NCBI GenBank assembly: GCA_959027945.1
Contig: CAUFRO010000006.1
Location: forward strand, 1 to 64,000
DNA length: 64,000 nucleotides
Direction of reading: 5' to 3'
Source of the DNA: an uncultured Collinsella sp.
GTDB taxonomy: Bacteria; Actinomycetota; Coriobacteriia; Coriobacteriales; Coriobacteriaceae
Positions within the stretch are counted from its first letter, which is position 1, and every line of letters begins with the position of its first letter. The translations under genes and the position numbers were made by a program. Of the stretch, positions 48,754 to 57,339 are shown piece by piece. A model generated the notes under the pieces. The model saw only the letters and a list, made by a program, of their open reading frames with translations. It was not told the DNA's origin and made no database searches.

Positions 48754-49833
48754 CTACTCCCCGTGATGGTGGCCGCAGCAGCACTCGTGGCCGTCATCAT
48801 GGCCGTGACCGCCGCAGCACTCGTGGTCATCGCCGTGATGGTGGCCGCAACCGCACTCATGGTCGTCGCCGTGCTCGCCGCAACCGCAGCCGTCCTCGTG
48901 AGCACCGTGCTCTTCGGGACGATACTGTGACCAGTCCAGACCGGCGGCGATGGCGTCGGCCTCCTCCTTATAGAGGACCGTGATGGCCTGGGTGCCCAGC
49001 TTGGCACCACCGATGGCGTCGAGCATGTCATAGAGCGTAAAGGCCACGTCGGCGCCGGGCAGCGCGAGCTCGCGGTCGTCGGCGTAAGCAAGGGCCAGGC
49101 GCAGGTCCTTAATGAAGTGCTCGACCATAAAGCCGGGCTTGTAGTCGCCGTCGAGCGCCTTGGGAGCCAGGCTCTCCATGGCGCCGGACTTGCCGGTACC
49201 GCCCAAGATCATCTGGCGGGTCTTCTCCAGGTCAAGGCCGCTCAGCTCGGCAAATGCCATGGCGTCTGCCATACCGACCATGCAGGCGCCCAGCGACACC
49301 TGGTTGGCGAGCTTGGCAGCCTGGCCTTTGCCGGCGCCGTCGAAGCAGCAGATATTTGCCGCAAAGGTGGCAAGGATGTCGCGGACTGGGGCGATATCGT
49401 TCTCGGTGGCGCCCACGATAGCCGTGAGCGTGCCGGCGATAGCACCAGACTCGCCGCCGGTGACGGGGCAGTCAAACGCCATGCGACCAGAAACCTGGGC
49501 GGCCTCGGCAATGTCGCGCGCCAGCTCGGGGGAGCTCGTGGTGAGGTCGATCAGCACCGCGCCCGGCTTGGTGCACGCGAGCAGGCCGTCGCCCGCCAGG
49601 TAGAGCTCCTCGACCTCGGAGGGATAGCCCACCATGGTAAAGACGACGTCGGCGTTCGCCACGGCATCTGCCGGCGTATCGGCCCAGACTGCGCCGTGCT
49701 CGATAAGCGCCGCCGCCTTGGACTTAGTGCGGTTGTTGACCGTGACGGGATAGCCGGCGTCCAGAATGTGGCCGGCGATGGGGGCACCCATGATTCCGGT
49801 GCCGATAAATGCGACAGAGAGCTTGTTTGCCAT
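48754..49833 (-). CDS. Beta-hydroxyacid dehydrogenase with a His/Cys-rich tail
   Basis: 359 residues. Residues 1-300 are a complete NAD(P)-dependent beta-hydroxyacid dehydrogenase (3-hydroxyisobutyrate/tartronate-semialdehyde reductase type): FIGTGIMGAPIAGHI nucleotide loop, DCPVTGGESGA substrate loop, GKGQAAKLANQ with the catalytic lysine. The last approximately 53 residues are unlike the family: imperfect repeats of GDDHECGCGHHH with about 14 His and 10 Cys, a probable metal-binding tail. AAAGGAAAGG precedes the ATG. Its stop is 5 nt before the next gene start. The substrate cannot be assigned. Confidence 0.88.
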   Translation of the reverse strand: MANKLSVAFIGTGIMGAPIAGHILDAGYPVTVNNRTKSKAAALIEHGAVWADTPADAVANADVVFTMVGYPSEVEELYLAGDGLLACTKPGAVLIDLTTSSPELARDIAEAAQVSGRMAFDCPVTGGESGAIAGTLTAIVGATENDIAPVRDILATFAANICCFDGAGKGQAAKLANQVSLGACMVGMADAMAFAELSGLDLEKTRQMILGGTGKSGAMESLAPKALDGDYKPGFMVEHFIKDLRLALAYADDRELALPGADVAFTLYDMLDAIGGAKLGTQAITVLYKEEADAIAAGLDWSQYRPEEHGAHEDGCGCGEHGDDHECGCGHHHGDDHECCGGHGHDDGHECCCGHHHGE

Positions 49834-49931
49834 GAAACCTTTCCTTTTGGGTTGGGTGTTATTACCAGGTTGAATACTCGGTGCCAGCGTTTGGGCTGTG
49901 AGTCGAGGGCGATTACGGACGCATCGCTTGC

Positions 49932-50885
49932 CTACTGGCCGCGCACGCGGCGGGCGATGCGGTCGGAAAGCGACGCCTTGTCGGCGCGGTTCTTACCCCA
50001 AAACGCGCAGGCCACCATGCCGGGGCCCACATGCGAGCCGATGGTGGGGCCCACGGAGCTGCGAATGATCGTGACGTCGGCGCAGCCCTCCTCCTTGCGG
50101 ATGGCGGCTTCGAGCCAGTCGCCGTCCTTCTCGGCATCGGCCGTCATGATGGCGATGGGCATGGTGCGATCGGGCACGTAGTTCTCGCGGAACGACTTGA
50201 GGATGGACTTGAGCGCCTTCTTGCGGCCGCGGTTGACGCCGATCAGCGACAGCGAGCCGGCCAGGTCGTAGGAGAGCTCGGGCTTGACATCGAGCTTTGC
50301 CGTGAGCTGCGCCGCCGCGGGCGGAATGCGGCCGCCGGCAGCCAGCGCGTCAAAGCTCTCGAGCGTAAAGTAGCCGTGGACGTAGGTCTTTGCCTCGTTT
50401 GCCCAATCGACCAGCTGCTTGGCGGTCAGTCCCGCCGAACGCTGGCGCACGGCCTCGAGCGCCAAGAGCGCGCCGGTCGCGCAGGGCAGAGCGTTGTCGA
50501 CCACGTACAGCTCAAAATCGGGATACTCGGCGCGCACGGCGTCCGCCGCCTGGCACGCGGAGTTGTAGCTCGACGACAGCGCCGAGGTAAAGCACAGGTA
50601 GACCGTGGGCGTACCTTCTTTGGCACACTCGGTAAAGAACTCGATATAGCGACCGAGCGACACGGCGGAGGTAGACACGCGAGCGCCGGCGCGCATGCGG
50701 TCGTAGAACTCTTTGGGCGTGATGCTCGACCAGATATCGTCCGTGCGCTCTTCGCCATCGATAATGAAGGGGAAACCCAGGATATCGACATCGAGGTTCG
50801 CGGCGACCTCGGGGCTAAAGTCGCAGCAGGTATCGACGACGATGCGGCAGCGGTCAGAATGGCCGGTAGATGCAGCCTTGTCCAT
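49932..50885 (-). CDS. DegV-family fatty-acid-binding protein
   Basis: 317 residues, DegV fold: IVVDTCCDFSPEVAANLDVDILGFPF at the N-terminus, STSAVSLGRY (the loop that holds the fatty-acid head group), TSALSSSYNSA, and a C-terminal GSHVGPGMVACAF. DegV/FakB proteins present fatty acids for phosphorylation by a FakA kinase, which is not in the window. AAGGAG precedes the ATG at 50885. Confidence 0.9.
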   Translation of the reverse strand: MDKAASTGHSDRCRIVVDTCCDFSPEVAANLDVDILGFPFIIDGEERTDDIWSSITPKEFYDRMRAGARVSTSAVSLGRYIEFFTECAKEGTPTVYLCFTSALSSSYNSACQAADAVRAEYPDFELYVVDNALPCATGALLALEAVRQRSAGLTAKQLVDWANEAKTYVHGYFTLESFDALAAGGRIPPAAAQLTAKLDVKPELSYDLAGSLSLIGVNRGRKKALKSILKSFRENYVPDRTMPIAIMTADAEKDGDWLEAAIRKEEGCADVTIIRSSVGPTIGSHVGPGMVACAFWGKNRADKASLSDRIARRVRGQ

Positions 50886-50903
50886 CAAAGCGACTCCTTA
50901 CGT

Positions 50904-50936
50904 AAAAAGGCGGCCATCCGCATGGGATGGCCGCCA
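50904..50936 (-). terminator. Terminator of hpf
   Basis: On the minus strand GGCGGCCATCC pairs with GGATGGCCGCC, followed by TTTTTACG. Confidence 0.9.
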
Positions 50937-50964
50937 ACCGTTAACTCATGCAAGTTAACGTATT

Positions 50965-51549
50965 TTACTCGTCAAGTGTTTCGATGCGGGGCTTGATGAT
51001 GCCATATCCACCATTCTTACGGTGATACACCACATTGATGAGGCCAGTCGTCGCGTTCTCGAACACGTAGAAGTCGTGACCGAGCAGATCGGTCTGCACC
51101 AGCGCCTGCTCCTCAGTCATCGGGGTGACATCGATGACCTTCTCGCGGACGAGCAGGTCGTCCTCCTCCTCGGGCAGCAGCAGGTCGGCCAGATCCTCGA
51201 CGCGCTCGACCGGCGCGACATCCGCTGCGCTGGCACCGCCCTGGCGGTTGTCCACGACCTTGGTCTTGAACTTGCGCAGCTGGCGGGTGACCTTATCGGC
51301 GGAGAGGTCGATGGCGGCGTACATATCTGCGCCGTGCTCGGCAACGCGAATCACAGAGCCGCGGGCACGAACCGTGACCTCGACGATTGCCGGGTTGGGG
51401 TTCGAGGGGTTCTTCTCATAGCGAAGTACAACGTCGACCGTCATGGGCTCGATATCGAAAACCTTGAGCGCCTCGCCGATCTTCTCATCCACATGCGCAC
51501 GCAGAGCATCGGTTACCGTCGTCTTGCGTCCAGAAACCTTGATATCCAT
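50965..51549 (-). CDS. hpf: Ribosome hibernation-promoting factor, long form
   Basis: 194 residues: N-terminal HPF/YfiA domain (MDIKVSGRKTTVTDALRAHV, with the basic RQLRKFKTK helix) and the C-terminal dimerisation domain (QALVQTDLLGHDFYVFENA). The long form dimerises 70S ribosomes into 100S in stationary phase. The ATG at 51549 has GGAG 7 nt upstream; the frame is open to 51609. Confidence 0.95.
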   Translation of the reverse strand: MDIKVSGRKTTVTDALRAHVDEKIGEALKVFDIEPMTVDVVLRYEKNPSNPNPAIVEVTVRARGSVIRVAEHGADMYAAIDLSADKVTRQLRKFKTKVVDNRQGGASAADVAPVERVEDLADLLLPEEEDDLLVREKVIDVTPMTEEQALVQTDLLGHDFYVFENATTGLINVVYHRKNGGYGIIKPRIETLDE

Positions 51550-51767
51550 ACGTGGCTCCAATCTGCCTCGGGGACTTACTGTACTGGCTATGTACCCATT
51601 GCCGTGCATTTAATCACGCGGATTCCTAAAGACCCGAATAACGATTGCTTGATACCGCATACCGAAGTCTCGTACTTTTCCATGGCAAAGTGCGCTATAG
51701 GAGGGAGCCGACAGATTTGTATTTGGTCCCGAAAATTGGCTTTGACCTGCTGGTTTTATAGGGATGA

Positions 51768-51800
51768 AAAAGCCGGGCTCCCCTATTGGGGAAGCCCGGC
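51768..51800 (-). terminator. Terminator of the binding-lipoprotein gene
   Basis: On the minus strand GCCGGGCTTCCCC pairs with GGGGAGCCCGGC, followed by TTTTTC. Confidence 0.9.
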
Positions 51801-51866
51801 AGTGCATGTTGAAACCGTGAAGAGGTGTCCTTTCCAACGTATAGGAGACACCACCCCTGGCAATAA

Positions 51867-52859
51867 CTAGCTATTGAGTTTGTTAATGTCATCGTCAGTG
51901 ATGGTGCCTTCCTGGCTGGACGATTTGTCCTCGGAGGATGCGGTCTCATTGTTGGAATCGAAAGACTCGCTGCCGGAGGATGCGGAGCCAGACGACTGAA
52001 GGTTGACACCAGATACTGTCTTAGTGGTGAGGTCGTAGGGCATCGTGCCATACCAGACGCAGTGGACTGCCTCGAGCGTACCGTCGACCGTGATGGCGTC
52101 AAGGGCATCGCTCACGGCACGGCACAGTTCGTCATTGGACGAGAGGCCCGCAACACCAAGCGTCGAGGGCGCCTCGAGCGAACCGGCATAGGAGACCTCG
52201 CTCATCAGGCGTGCAAGGTAGCCGCCGGCCGTGGAGTCGCAGATTACATAGTCGACCTCGCCGGACTCGAGTGCCTCAAAGCACTCGTTGATGTTGGAGT
52301 AGGTCTTTTGGTTGGCGGTGATACTCTGCTTAGCAAGCGCCTCCTGCGAGGCCGAGGACATCTGGACACCCAGAGTAGACGTGTTAAGGGTATCGGTGGA
52401 AACGCTTAGCGACCCACCATCGCTGGTTTTACCGAACACGGAAGCGGCATCGTACAGGCAGGTGCCGAGAGAGCTAACGTCCCCGTCCGTGGAGTTGATC
52501 TCGCCGATAAAGATATCAGCCTTTTTGTCGCCGAGCGCGGAACCTGCCGAGGACGCATCGACAAAGGCGACCTTAAGGCCCATGCGGCTTGCGAGGGCGC
52601 GGGCAGCGTCGACTGCATACCCCGTGAGCTCGCCGTCGGCGCCCTGCATGGCCTGCGGCGCATCGGAGGTATCGAGGGCAACCGTCAGGGTACCGGGAGT
52701 GACCAGGGCATCATCCGATACCGTGGGGGTAACGGTCTCGCGCTCGATCTGGTCGATCGTGGGCGTCGTGAACGTGGACAGTGGATTGAACGCGCATCCA
52801 CTCAGGCCCAAAACGGCAATGACCGCCGCGGTCCCAGCACCTAACCGAGCCGCATGCAT
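51867..52859 (-). CDS. Solute-binding lipoprotein (family 3-like)
   Basis: 330 residues. A short lipoprotein signal ends in the lipobox LSGC (Cys22). The body matches a family-3 extracellular binding protein: GTLTVALDTSDAPQ, GYAVDAARALASRMGLKVAFV, IFIGEI and YVICDSTAGGYLARL. A Ser/Asp-rich C-terminal tail of about 45 residues follows. No permease or ATPase gene is adjacent, so it may work with a distant ABC transporter or as a sensor. ATG at 52859 (AGGGG upstream) gives a standard signal length; ATG at 52877 is also possible, and the frame is open to 53267. Confidence 0.82.
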   Translation of the reverse strand: MHAARLGAGTAAVIAVLGLSGCAFNPLSTFTTPTIDQIERETVTPTVSDDALVTPGTLTVALDTSDAPQAMQGADGELTGYAVDAARALASRMGLKVAFVDASSAGSALGDKKADIFIGEINSTDGDVSSLGTCLYDAASVFGKTSDGGSLSVSTDTLNTSTLGVQMSSASQEALAKQSITANQKTYSNINECFEALESGEVDYVICDSTAGGYLARLMSEVSYAGSLEAPSTLGVAGLSSNDELCRAVSDALDAITVDGTLEAVHCVWYGTMPYDLTTKTVSGVNLQSSGSASSGSESFDSNNETASSEDKSSSQEGTITDDDINKLNS

Positions 52860-52877
52860 CAAGCTGCCCCTCACCAT

Positions 52878-53355
52878 GTCCGCTACCCTGCCTTCTGTGT
52901 CGTATACGATCCGTGCCCTGCACGGGATATCGGGTTGTTCCCACCAGCTGACCTGGTATTTGACCCCACACTTGCGCACCGGGGTGTTTGCTCGGGAGGC
53001 CGCAGCCACCTTCACGACTGACCCGCTCGCCCGCGAGGCGGTATTGCCCCAAAGAAAGTAGAACGGACGGTGCGGCTTACATCTAGGACGCGCCATGATC
53101 GCGCCGCGCGCACGCGGTCGCTTACGTGGATCCCTTTGACCGCGTCTGTCTTGGACTAGGACGGGCATTTCGTCCGTCCGCAACCACAGCCTGGTAGGAA
53201 CGAAGCGCATTATAGCTAAGTTCAAGCTAAAGTTTAAGGTTAAGGGCGTCATTCGCATCGTGCGCACAGATTTTGCAGGTCGGAGTGGGCTATTCGTGCC
53301 CCTATGAAGCCCGGAGCTCCCCTACGGGGAGCTCCGGGGCGCCCTTCTTAGGGTG
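52878..53355. other. Non-coding stretch with two GC-rich hairpins
   Basis: No gene supported. CCGGAGCTCC-N7-GGAGCTCCGG-type hairpin at 53310-53337 and GGCGCCCTTC/GGGTGCCCC at 53337-53359, at the edge of the inverted-repeat element. The part 52878-53100 shows open frame only as an extension of the lipoprotein gene. Confidence 0.5.
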
Positions 53356-53578
53356 CCCCGGCCAAAATACGGCAAATATGAGTACTGTCACCAATTTAGT
53401 AACAGGCACTTTTGGCCTCTCGGACAGATTTTGCGCTCAGTGTCGCCAACCTGATGCTTAGTTATTCTACAGTTGTTTATTATCTTCTCACTTTACGCCG
53501 CCTCCGAGTCCTAAATTCCTTGATTTTGCTGTTACTGATTTAGTGACAGTACTCATATTTGCCATATTTTGTCCAGGG
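53356..53578. repeat. MITE-like inverted-repeat element 2
   Basis: Two arms of about 52 bp (53356-53408 and 53527-53578) match at about 43 positions; the best part is CAAATATGAGTACTGTCAC. The AT-rich centre of about 118 bp has no gene. Total about 223 bp. Confidence 0.78.
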
Positions 53579-53609
53579 CATATGATTAACCCTCTATTTT
53601 CGACGCGAA

Positions 53610-54719
53610 TTAGACCGGCTTAAGCCCAAAACACGCCCGCAGCGTGTTAAGCAACGCCTCTTGCTTCTTCCTGCGGGCATCGACACGATTCCGGTACCGC
53701 TTTCGCATACGCTGGTGCATGCGCCATGCGAGCGCTTCCATCGCTTCCATGTCACAGAGCATTTCGTTGTTGACCGTCGCGACCTCGATTCCCATAGTAA
53801 TCAAGCCCGTGTTGCGCTTTTCATCATGGATACGTCCCCTCCGAGAGGAATGGCCCAGCTCACCGTTGTATTCCAGGTCAAACCGGGCTGCTTCCTGATA
53901 CGCATCGCAAACTGCATGCGGCATCCCCGAGATTGCCTGCGCACGGTCATCGAACTCGATCTTGTAGTCGGTCTTAAAAGGTCCGCAGGCAAACCCGCCA
54001 TAGGAAAACGGAAGCGAAAACAGGGCGAGCATGATGCACTCCATGGGTGAGCGCAGGTTTTCCGAAAGATAGGGACACAGACACTGCAGCTGTTTGGCCA
54101 CGTTCCCCTTGCATACCGCGAGGTAATCTGCCAGACGATCGGGCGTCAGCACCGGCTCAACCTCAAAGTAGCCCACATCTGCTGGCTGGTCCTTGTCCTT
54201 TGCAAGTTTATTCGTAACAGGCGAGGTGTAGGGAGGCAGATACTTCCCGCGGTCACTCAGCGAAATCTTAGAGCACAGCTCCTGGGCCAGGGCAAATGCC
54301 TGGATACAGCCGACCTCGCGGGCGACGACAACACAAAGGGCCTCGGGAGATAGACTGTACACCCCCGGTTCCACCTCTAGAATCGAGCCGGCGGGCAACC
54401 CGGAGCATACGGACCAGCCCACGCCAGGCATACGGCGGCGCTGCGCCGCAGATCCCACCAGCAAGCAAAGATCTTCTTGCACCTCGCCACTTGCGGCCCC
54501 AATCCGCACCAAGTCGGGAAGATAGATGTCCTCGGTCGAGGGCGACGATGTGCGCAGCACACGGCGCTCTTCATCGGGATCGAGGTCCTTCCAGCTTATG
54601 TAGCCCATCTGCCGGCGCTCGGCGCGCATCATGCGTAGCGCCGAGGCCCCTGTTAGGATTACGGAAGCCGCCAGTTGCTCGTTTGTTGGCTCGTCGCGCC
54701 GCTCAATCTTTACTGCCAC
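53610..54719 (-). CDS. Protein with a DUF559/Vsr-like nuclease domain
   Basis: 369 residues from a GTG at 54719 with GGGG upstream, 10 nt after the comF stop. The N-terminal two-thirds has no recognised family. The C-terminal part (about 275-345) carries FDLEYNGELGHSSRRGRIHDEKRN, the pattern of small PD-(D/E)xK nuclease-like domains (DUF559/Vsr-like: D-x-E-Y then H, D and R). A helical basic end follows (MHQRMRKRYRNRVDARRKKQ). It could act on DNA, perhaps with ComF in competence or as a defence-type protein. The frame is open to 55085, but that part overlaps comF. Confidence 0.65.
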   Translation of the reverse strand: MAVKIERRDEPTNEQLAASVILTGASALRMMRAERRQMGYISWKDLDPDEERRVLRTSSPSTEDIYLPDLVRIGAASGEVQEDLCLLVGSAAQRRRMPGVGWSVCSGLPAGSILEVEPGVYSLSPEALCVVVAREVGCIQAFALAQELCSKISLSDRGKYLPPYTSPVTNKLAKDKDQPADVGYFEVEPVLTPDRLADYLAVCKGNVAKQLQCLCPYLSENLRSPMECIMLALFSLPFSYGGFACGPFKTDYKIEFDDRAQAISGMPHAVCDAYQEAARFDLEYNGELGHSSRRGRIHDEKRNTGLITMGIEVATVNNEMLCDMEAMEALAWRMHQRMRKRYRNRVDARRKKQEALLNTLRACFGLKPV

Positions 54720-54729
54720 AAAACTACCC

Positions 54730-55536
54730 CTACCAAACGCGTGCGATAGCGAGGCCATCAACGGCCGCGGCGCCGGCGCGCTTGAGTTCCGCCGAAGCCG
54801 CGGCCATCGTCGCGCCCGTGGTGATAACGTCGTCGATAAGCAGCAGGCGGCGGCCGCGCACGTCCTCAACCGTCTCGTACATGCCTTGGGCACGCTCGCG
54901 GCGCTCCTCACGACCGAGTTCGCGCTGGTCGCCATGCCCGTACTTGACGAGAGCATCGAGCAGGGGAACACCCGACAGCTCGCAAAATGGGCGCGCGATA
55001 GCCTCCATATGATCAAAACCACGCCGCCGAAACGCTGCCGCCGTCGCAGGCACAAACACCACCGCATCCGCACCGGACAGCACACCTCCGTAGCGATCGG
55101 GCGCTACGACCTGGGCATGCAGGGCGGTGTCGTAGAGCAGCTCCGCCAGATACGGAGCCAGACGTCGCTCGCCCGCATCCTTGTACGCTTTAATGATGCG
55201 CGGCAGCGGATGCGCATAGACGGCGCACGCCAGGCAGCGGTCGAGCGCCTCCGCCATTGCCGAGGACGTGCCCTCGACCGAACACTCAGTGCACAGCAAA
55301 TCCCCAAACGGGGCGCCGCATCGGGTACAGCTATGACGTGGGTCGATGAGCGTGAACGCAGCCAGGCAGTCTTGGCAAATAAGCGCACCGGCGCGCTCGC
55401 AGCCGGCACATCGTGTTGGCGACAATGCCTCGAGCGCCTCGCGTGCCACCCGCTCGGCAAACGGTAGCAATTCGTCCGCAAACGGTAGGGCACCGGCACC
55501 CTGCAGACGGCTCAATATGTTCAGATGGCTCTTCAA
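54730..55536 (-). CDS. comF: ComF-family phosphoribosyltransferase-like protein
   Basis: 268 residues. The N-terminal zinc-binding part has CAGCERAG, CQDCL and CTRCGAPFGDLLCTEC. The C-terminal PRTase fold has the RRRGFDHMEAIA region and the PRPP loop LLLIDDVITTGATM. ComF helps DNA uptake in competent bacteria. The start is TTG (55536) with GGGAGG at about 8 nt. This ribosome-binding site is one arm of the hairpin at 55541-55574. It lies downstream of ricT in the same direction. Confidence 0.9.
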   Translation of the reverse strand: MKSHLNILSRLQGAGALPFADELLPFAERVAREALEALSPTRCAGCERAGALICQDCLAAFTLIDPRHSCTRCGAPFGDLLCTECSVEGTSSAMAEALDRCLACAVYAHPLPRIIKAYKDAGERRLAPYLAELLYDTALHAQVVAPDRYGGVLSGADAVVFVPATAAAFRRRGFDHMEAIARPFCELSGVPLLDALVKYGHGDQRELGREERRERAQGMYETVEDVRGRRLLLIDDVITTGATMAAASAELKRAGAAAVDGLAIARVW

Positions 55537-55540
55537 GACA

Positions 55541-55574
55541 CAACCCTCCCTACGTTCGGTCGCAGGGAGGGTTG
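55541..55574 (-). promoter_or_regulatory. Hairpin between ricT and comF that includes the comF ribosome-binding site
   Basis: CAACCCTCCCT (55541-55551) and AGGGAGGGTTG (55564-55574) are perfect 11-bp arms with a 12-nt loop. On the minus strand the 3' arm AGGGAGGGTTG is the comF ribosome-binding site. It has no good T-run. Confidence 0.6.
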
Positions 55575-55638
55575 TTGATTCGGCGCTATGATACCCCGAT
55601 GCGCTCGGGGCAAGGCGGGCTAAATCCGCTCGCGGGCG

Positions 55639-57339
55639 TTATTCGCCGGCGGGCGGTTGTGGTGCGGACGAAGACGGGGTCGAGCCCTCGCCACCATCCT
55701 GGCGCGGCTTGCGGGAACGGCGACGGCGACGGCGCTTTTGACCCTGGTCGGCCGAGCCCTCGCCACCGCGATCCTCGCGCGGCTCGCGCTCGTCGCGAGC
55801 GGCGCCACGCGAAGCCTTAGCAGCCGCTCCCCCGCCATCTCCGGGACGACGGCGCGTGACCTTGACCTCGCCATCCGAGACCTGATCGGCCACGGAGGGC
55901 ACTGAGGGCTTCTGTTGCGCGCCCGAGGAATGGCGACGGCGCGGACGCGGCGCGCGCTCCTCCTCGCCACGCGACTTGCCGCCCTTGTCGGCAGACGCAT
56001 CGGAGGCCGAGGCGCCCTTGGAAGCGGCACCGGCCTCGCGAGCAGCTGCGGCGCGGAAGGCGTCCTCGCGCTCCTCGCTCGACAGATGACGGCGGCGGCG
56101 ACGTGTGGGGTTCATGCCACCGCCACGATTCTGCTGCTGGGGCTGCTGAACCTCGCGCTCGCGAGAGGCGTTCTTGCCCGCGGCTGCAGCGTCGGTAGCA
56201 TCGCCCGAGCCCGCGCGCTTGCGACGACGACGGCCATCGACCGCCCCCTCGGCCTCGGGTGCCCCGGCCTTGCCACGGCCCTTACCGCGGCCGCGACCCT
56301 CGCCCTGGCCCTGACCGGCGCGAGCATCGGAATCGGCATCGCGACGACGGCGCTTGGGCATCGACGTGCCGGCCAGACGGTCGGCACTCGACAGGCCATC
56401 GCCCACGTCGACGCCGTTCTCACGATCGAGCTCCATGAGCGCCAGGCGCATCTCGGGCGACTCGATGCGTTCGAGCACGTCGCGCGTCACGCAATCGGGG
56501 CGGCAGTTGCAGCCCTGCTCGGCGGCCTTCTTTTTGCAGCCCTCCGAGCACGTCATATCGGCCAGGTTGACCTTAAAGACTTTGCCGTTCTCCAAGCGCA
56601 GCACCAGCTGCTCACGCGGCGTGTCATATTCCTGGATACGCGCCTTGCCAAGCGGCGTATCGATGAGCGTCTTCTTTTTGGGCGCACGGCTCTTAAAGTC
56701 CTTGTACGCCTCGAACTCATAACGCAGGCAGCACATCAGGCGGCCGCACACGCCGCTAATCTTGGACGAGTTGAGCGGCAGGTCCTGCTCTTTTGCCATG
56801 CGAATCGAGACGGGCTCAAACTGTCCGCCAAAGCGCGTACAGCAGAGCTCCTGTCCGCACTGGGCATAGCCGCCCACCAGGCGGGTCTCGTCGCGCACGC
56901 CGATCTGGCGCATGTCGACGCGAATGTGCAGCGTCGAGGACAGATCCTTGACGAGCTGGCGAAAATCGACGCGCTCCTCGGCCGCAAAGTAGAACACGGC
57001 CTTCTCGCCGCCAAACAGGTACTCGACGCCGACCGGCTTCATCTCGAGGTCGAGCTCCTTGACCAGGCGGCGGAAGTCGACCATGGCCTCGTCGCCTTGG
57101 ATGGCCAGGTCGTCGGCAAGCTGCAGGTCGATGTCGCTCGCCACGCGCAGCACGGGCTTGAGCGGCTGGCCAATCTCGTCTTGCGGCACCTCAAAGGGAT
57201 CGGCCGTGACCAGGCCGATCTCGGTTCCGCGCTCGGTGGAGCAAATGGCATAATCGGCCTCGAGGATATCCAAATCCTGCGGATCGAACCACAGGTCGCG
57301 CGAGGCGTAGGTAAACTTAACGGGTACGACTAACGGCAT
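55639..57339 (-). CDS. ricT: PSP1-domain protein (RicT-like) with a long basic tail
   Basis: 566 residues; ordinary RicT/YaaT proteins are about 270-300. The N-terminal PSP1 region (1-290) has the conserved cysteine clusters CGQELCCTRFGG and GVCGRLMCCLRYE, plus CSEGCKKK and CNCRPDC. In Bacillus, RicT with its partners binds iron-sulfur clusters and guides RNase Y. Residues about 330-566 are low-complexity, rich in Arg, Gly, Ala, Glu and Ser with RRRRR and GRGRGKGRG runs, suggesting RNA binding. It overlaps the holB stop by 10 nt, the order holB-ricT known in Firmicutes. Confidence 0.88.
   Translation of the reverse strand: MPLVVPVKFTYASRDLWFDPQDLDILEADYAICSTERGTEIGLVTADPFEVPQDEIGQPLKPVLRVASDIDLQLADDLAIQGDEAMVDFRRLVKELDLEMKPVGVEYLFGGEKAVFYFAAEERVDFRQLVKDLSSTLHIRVDMRQIGVRDETRLVGGYAQCGQELCCTRFGGQFEPVSIRMAKEQDLPLNSSKISGVCGRLMCCLRYEFEAYKDFKSRAPKKKTLIDTPLGKARIQEYDTPREQLVLRLENGKVFKVNLADMTCSEGCKKKAAEQGCNCRPDCVTRDVLERIESPEMRLALMELDRENGVDVGDGLSSADRLAGTSMPKRRRRDADSDARAGQGQGEGRGRGKGRGKAGAPEAEGAVDGRRRRKRAGSGDATDAAAAGKNASREREVQQPQQQNRGGGMNPTRRRRRHLSSEEREDAFRAAAAREAGAASKGASASDASADKGGKSRGEEERAPRPRRRHSSGAQQKPSVPSVADQVSDGEVKVTRRRPGDGGGAAAKASRGAARDEREPREDRGGEGSADQGQKRRRRRRSRKPRQDGGEGSTPSSSAPQPPAGE

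Noticed and set aside
47336..48766. A 476-codon plus-strand frame across icd-like, HEAT and membrane genes
   Set aside because: It spans three well-supported minus-strand genes and has no family-like sequence.
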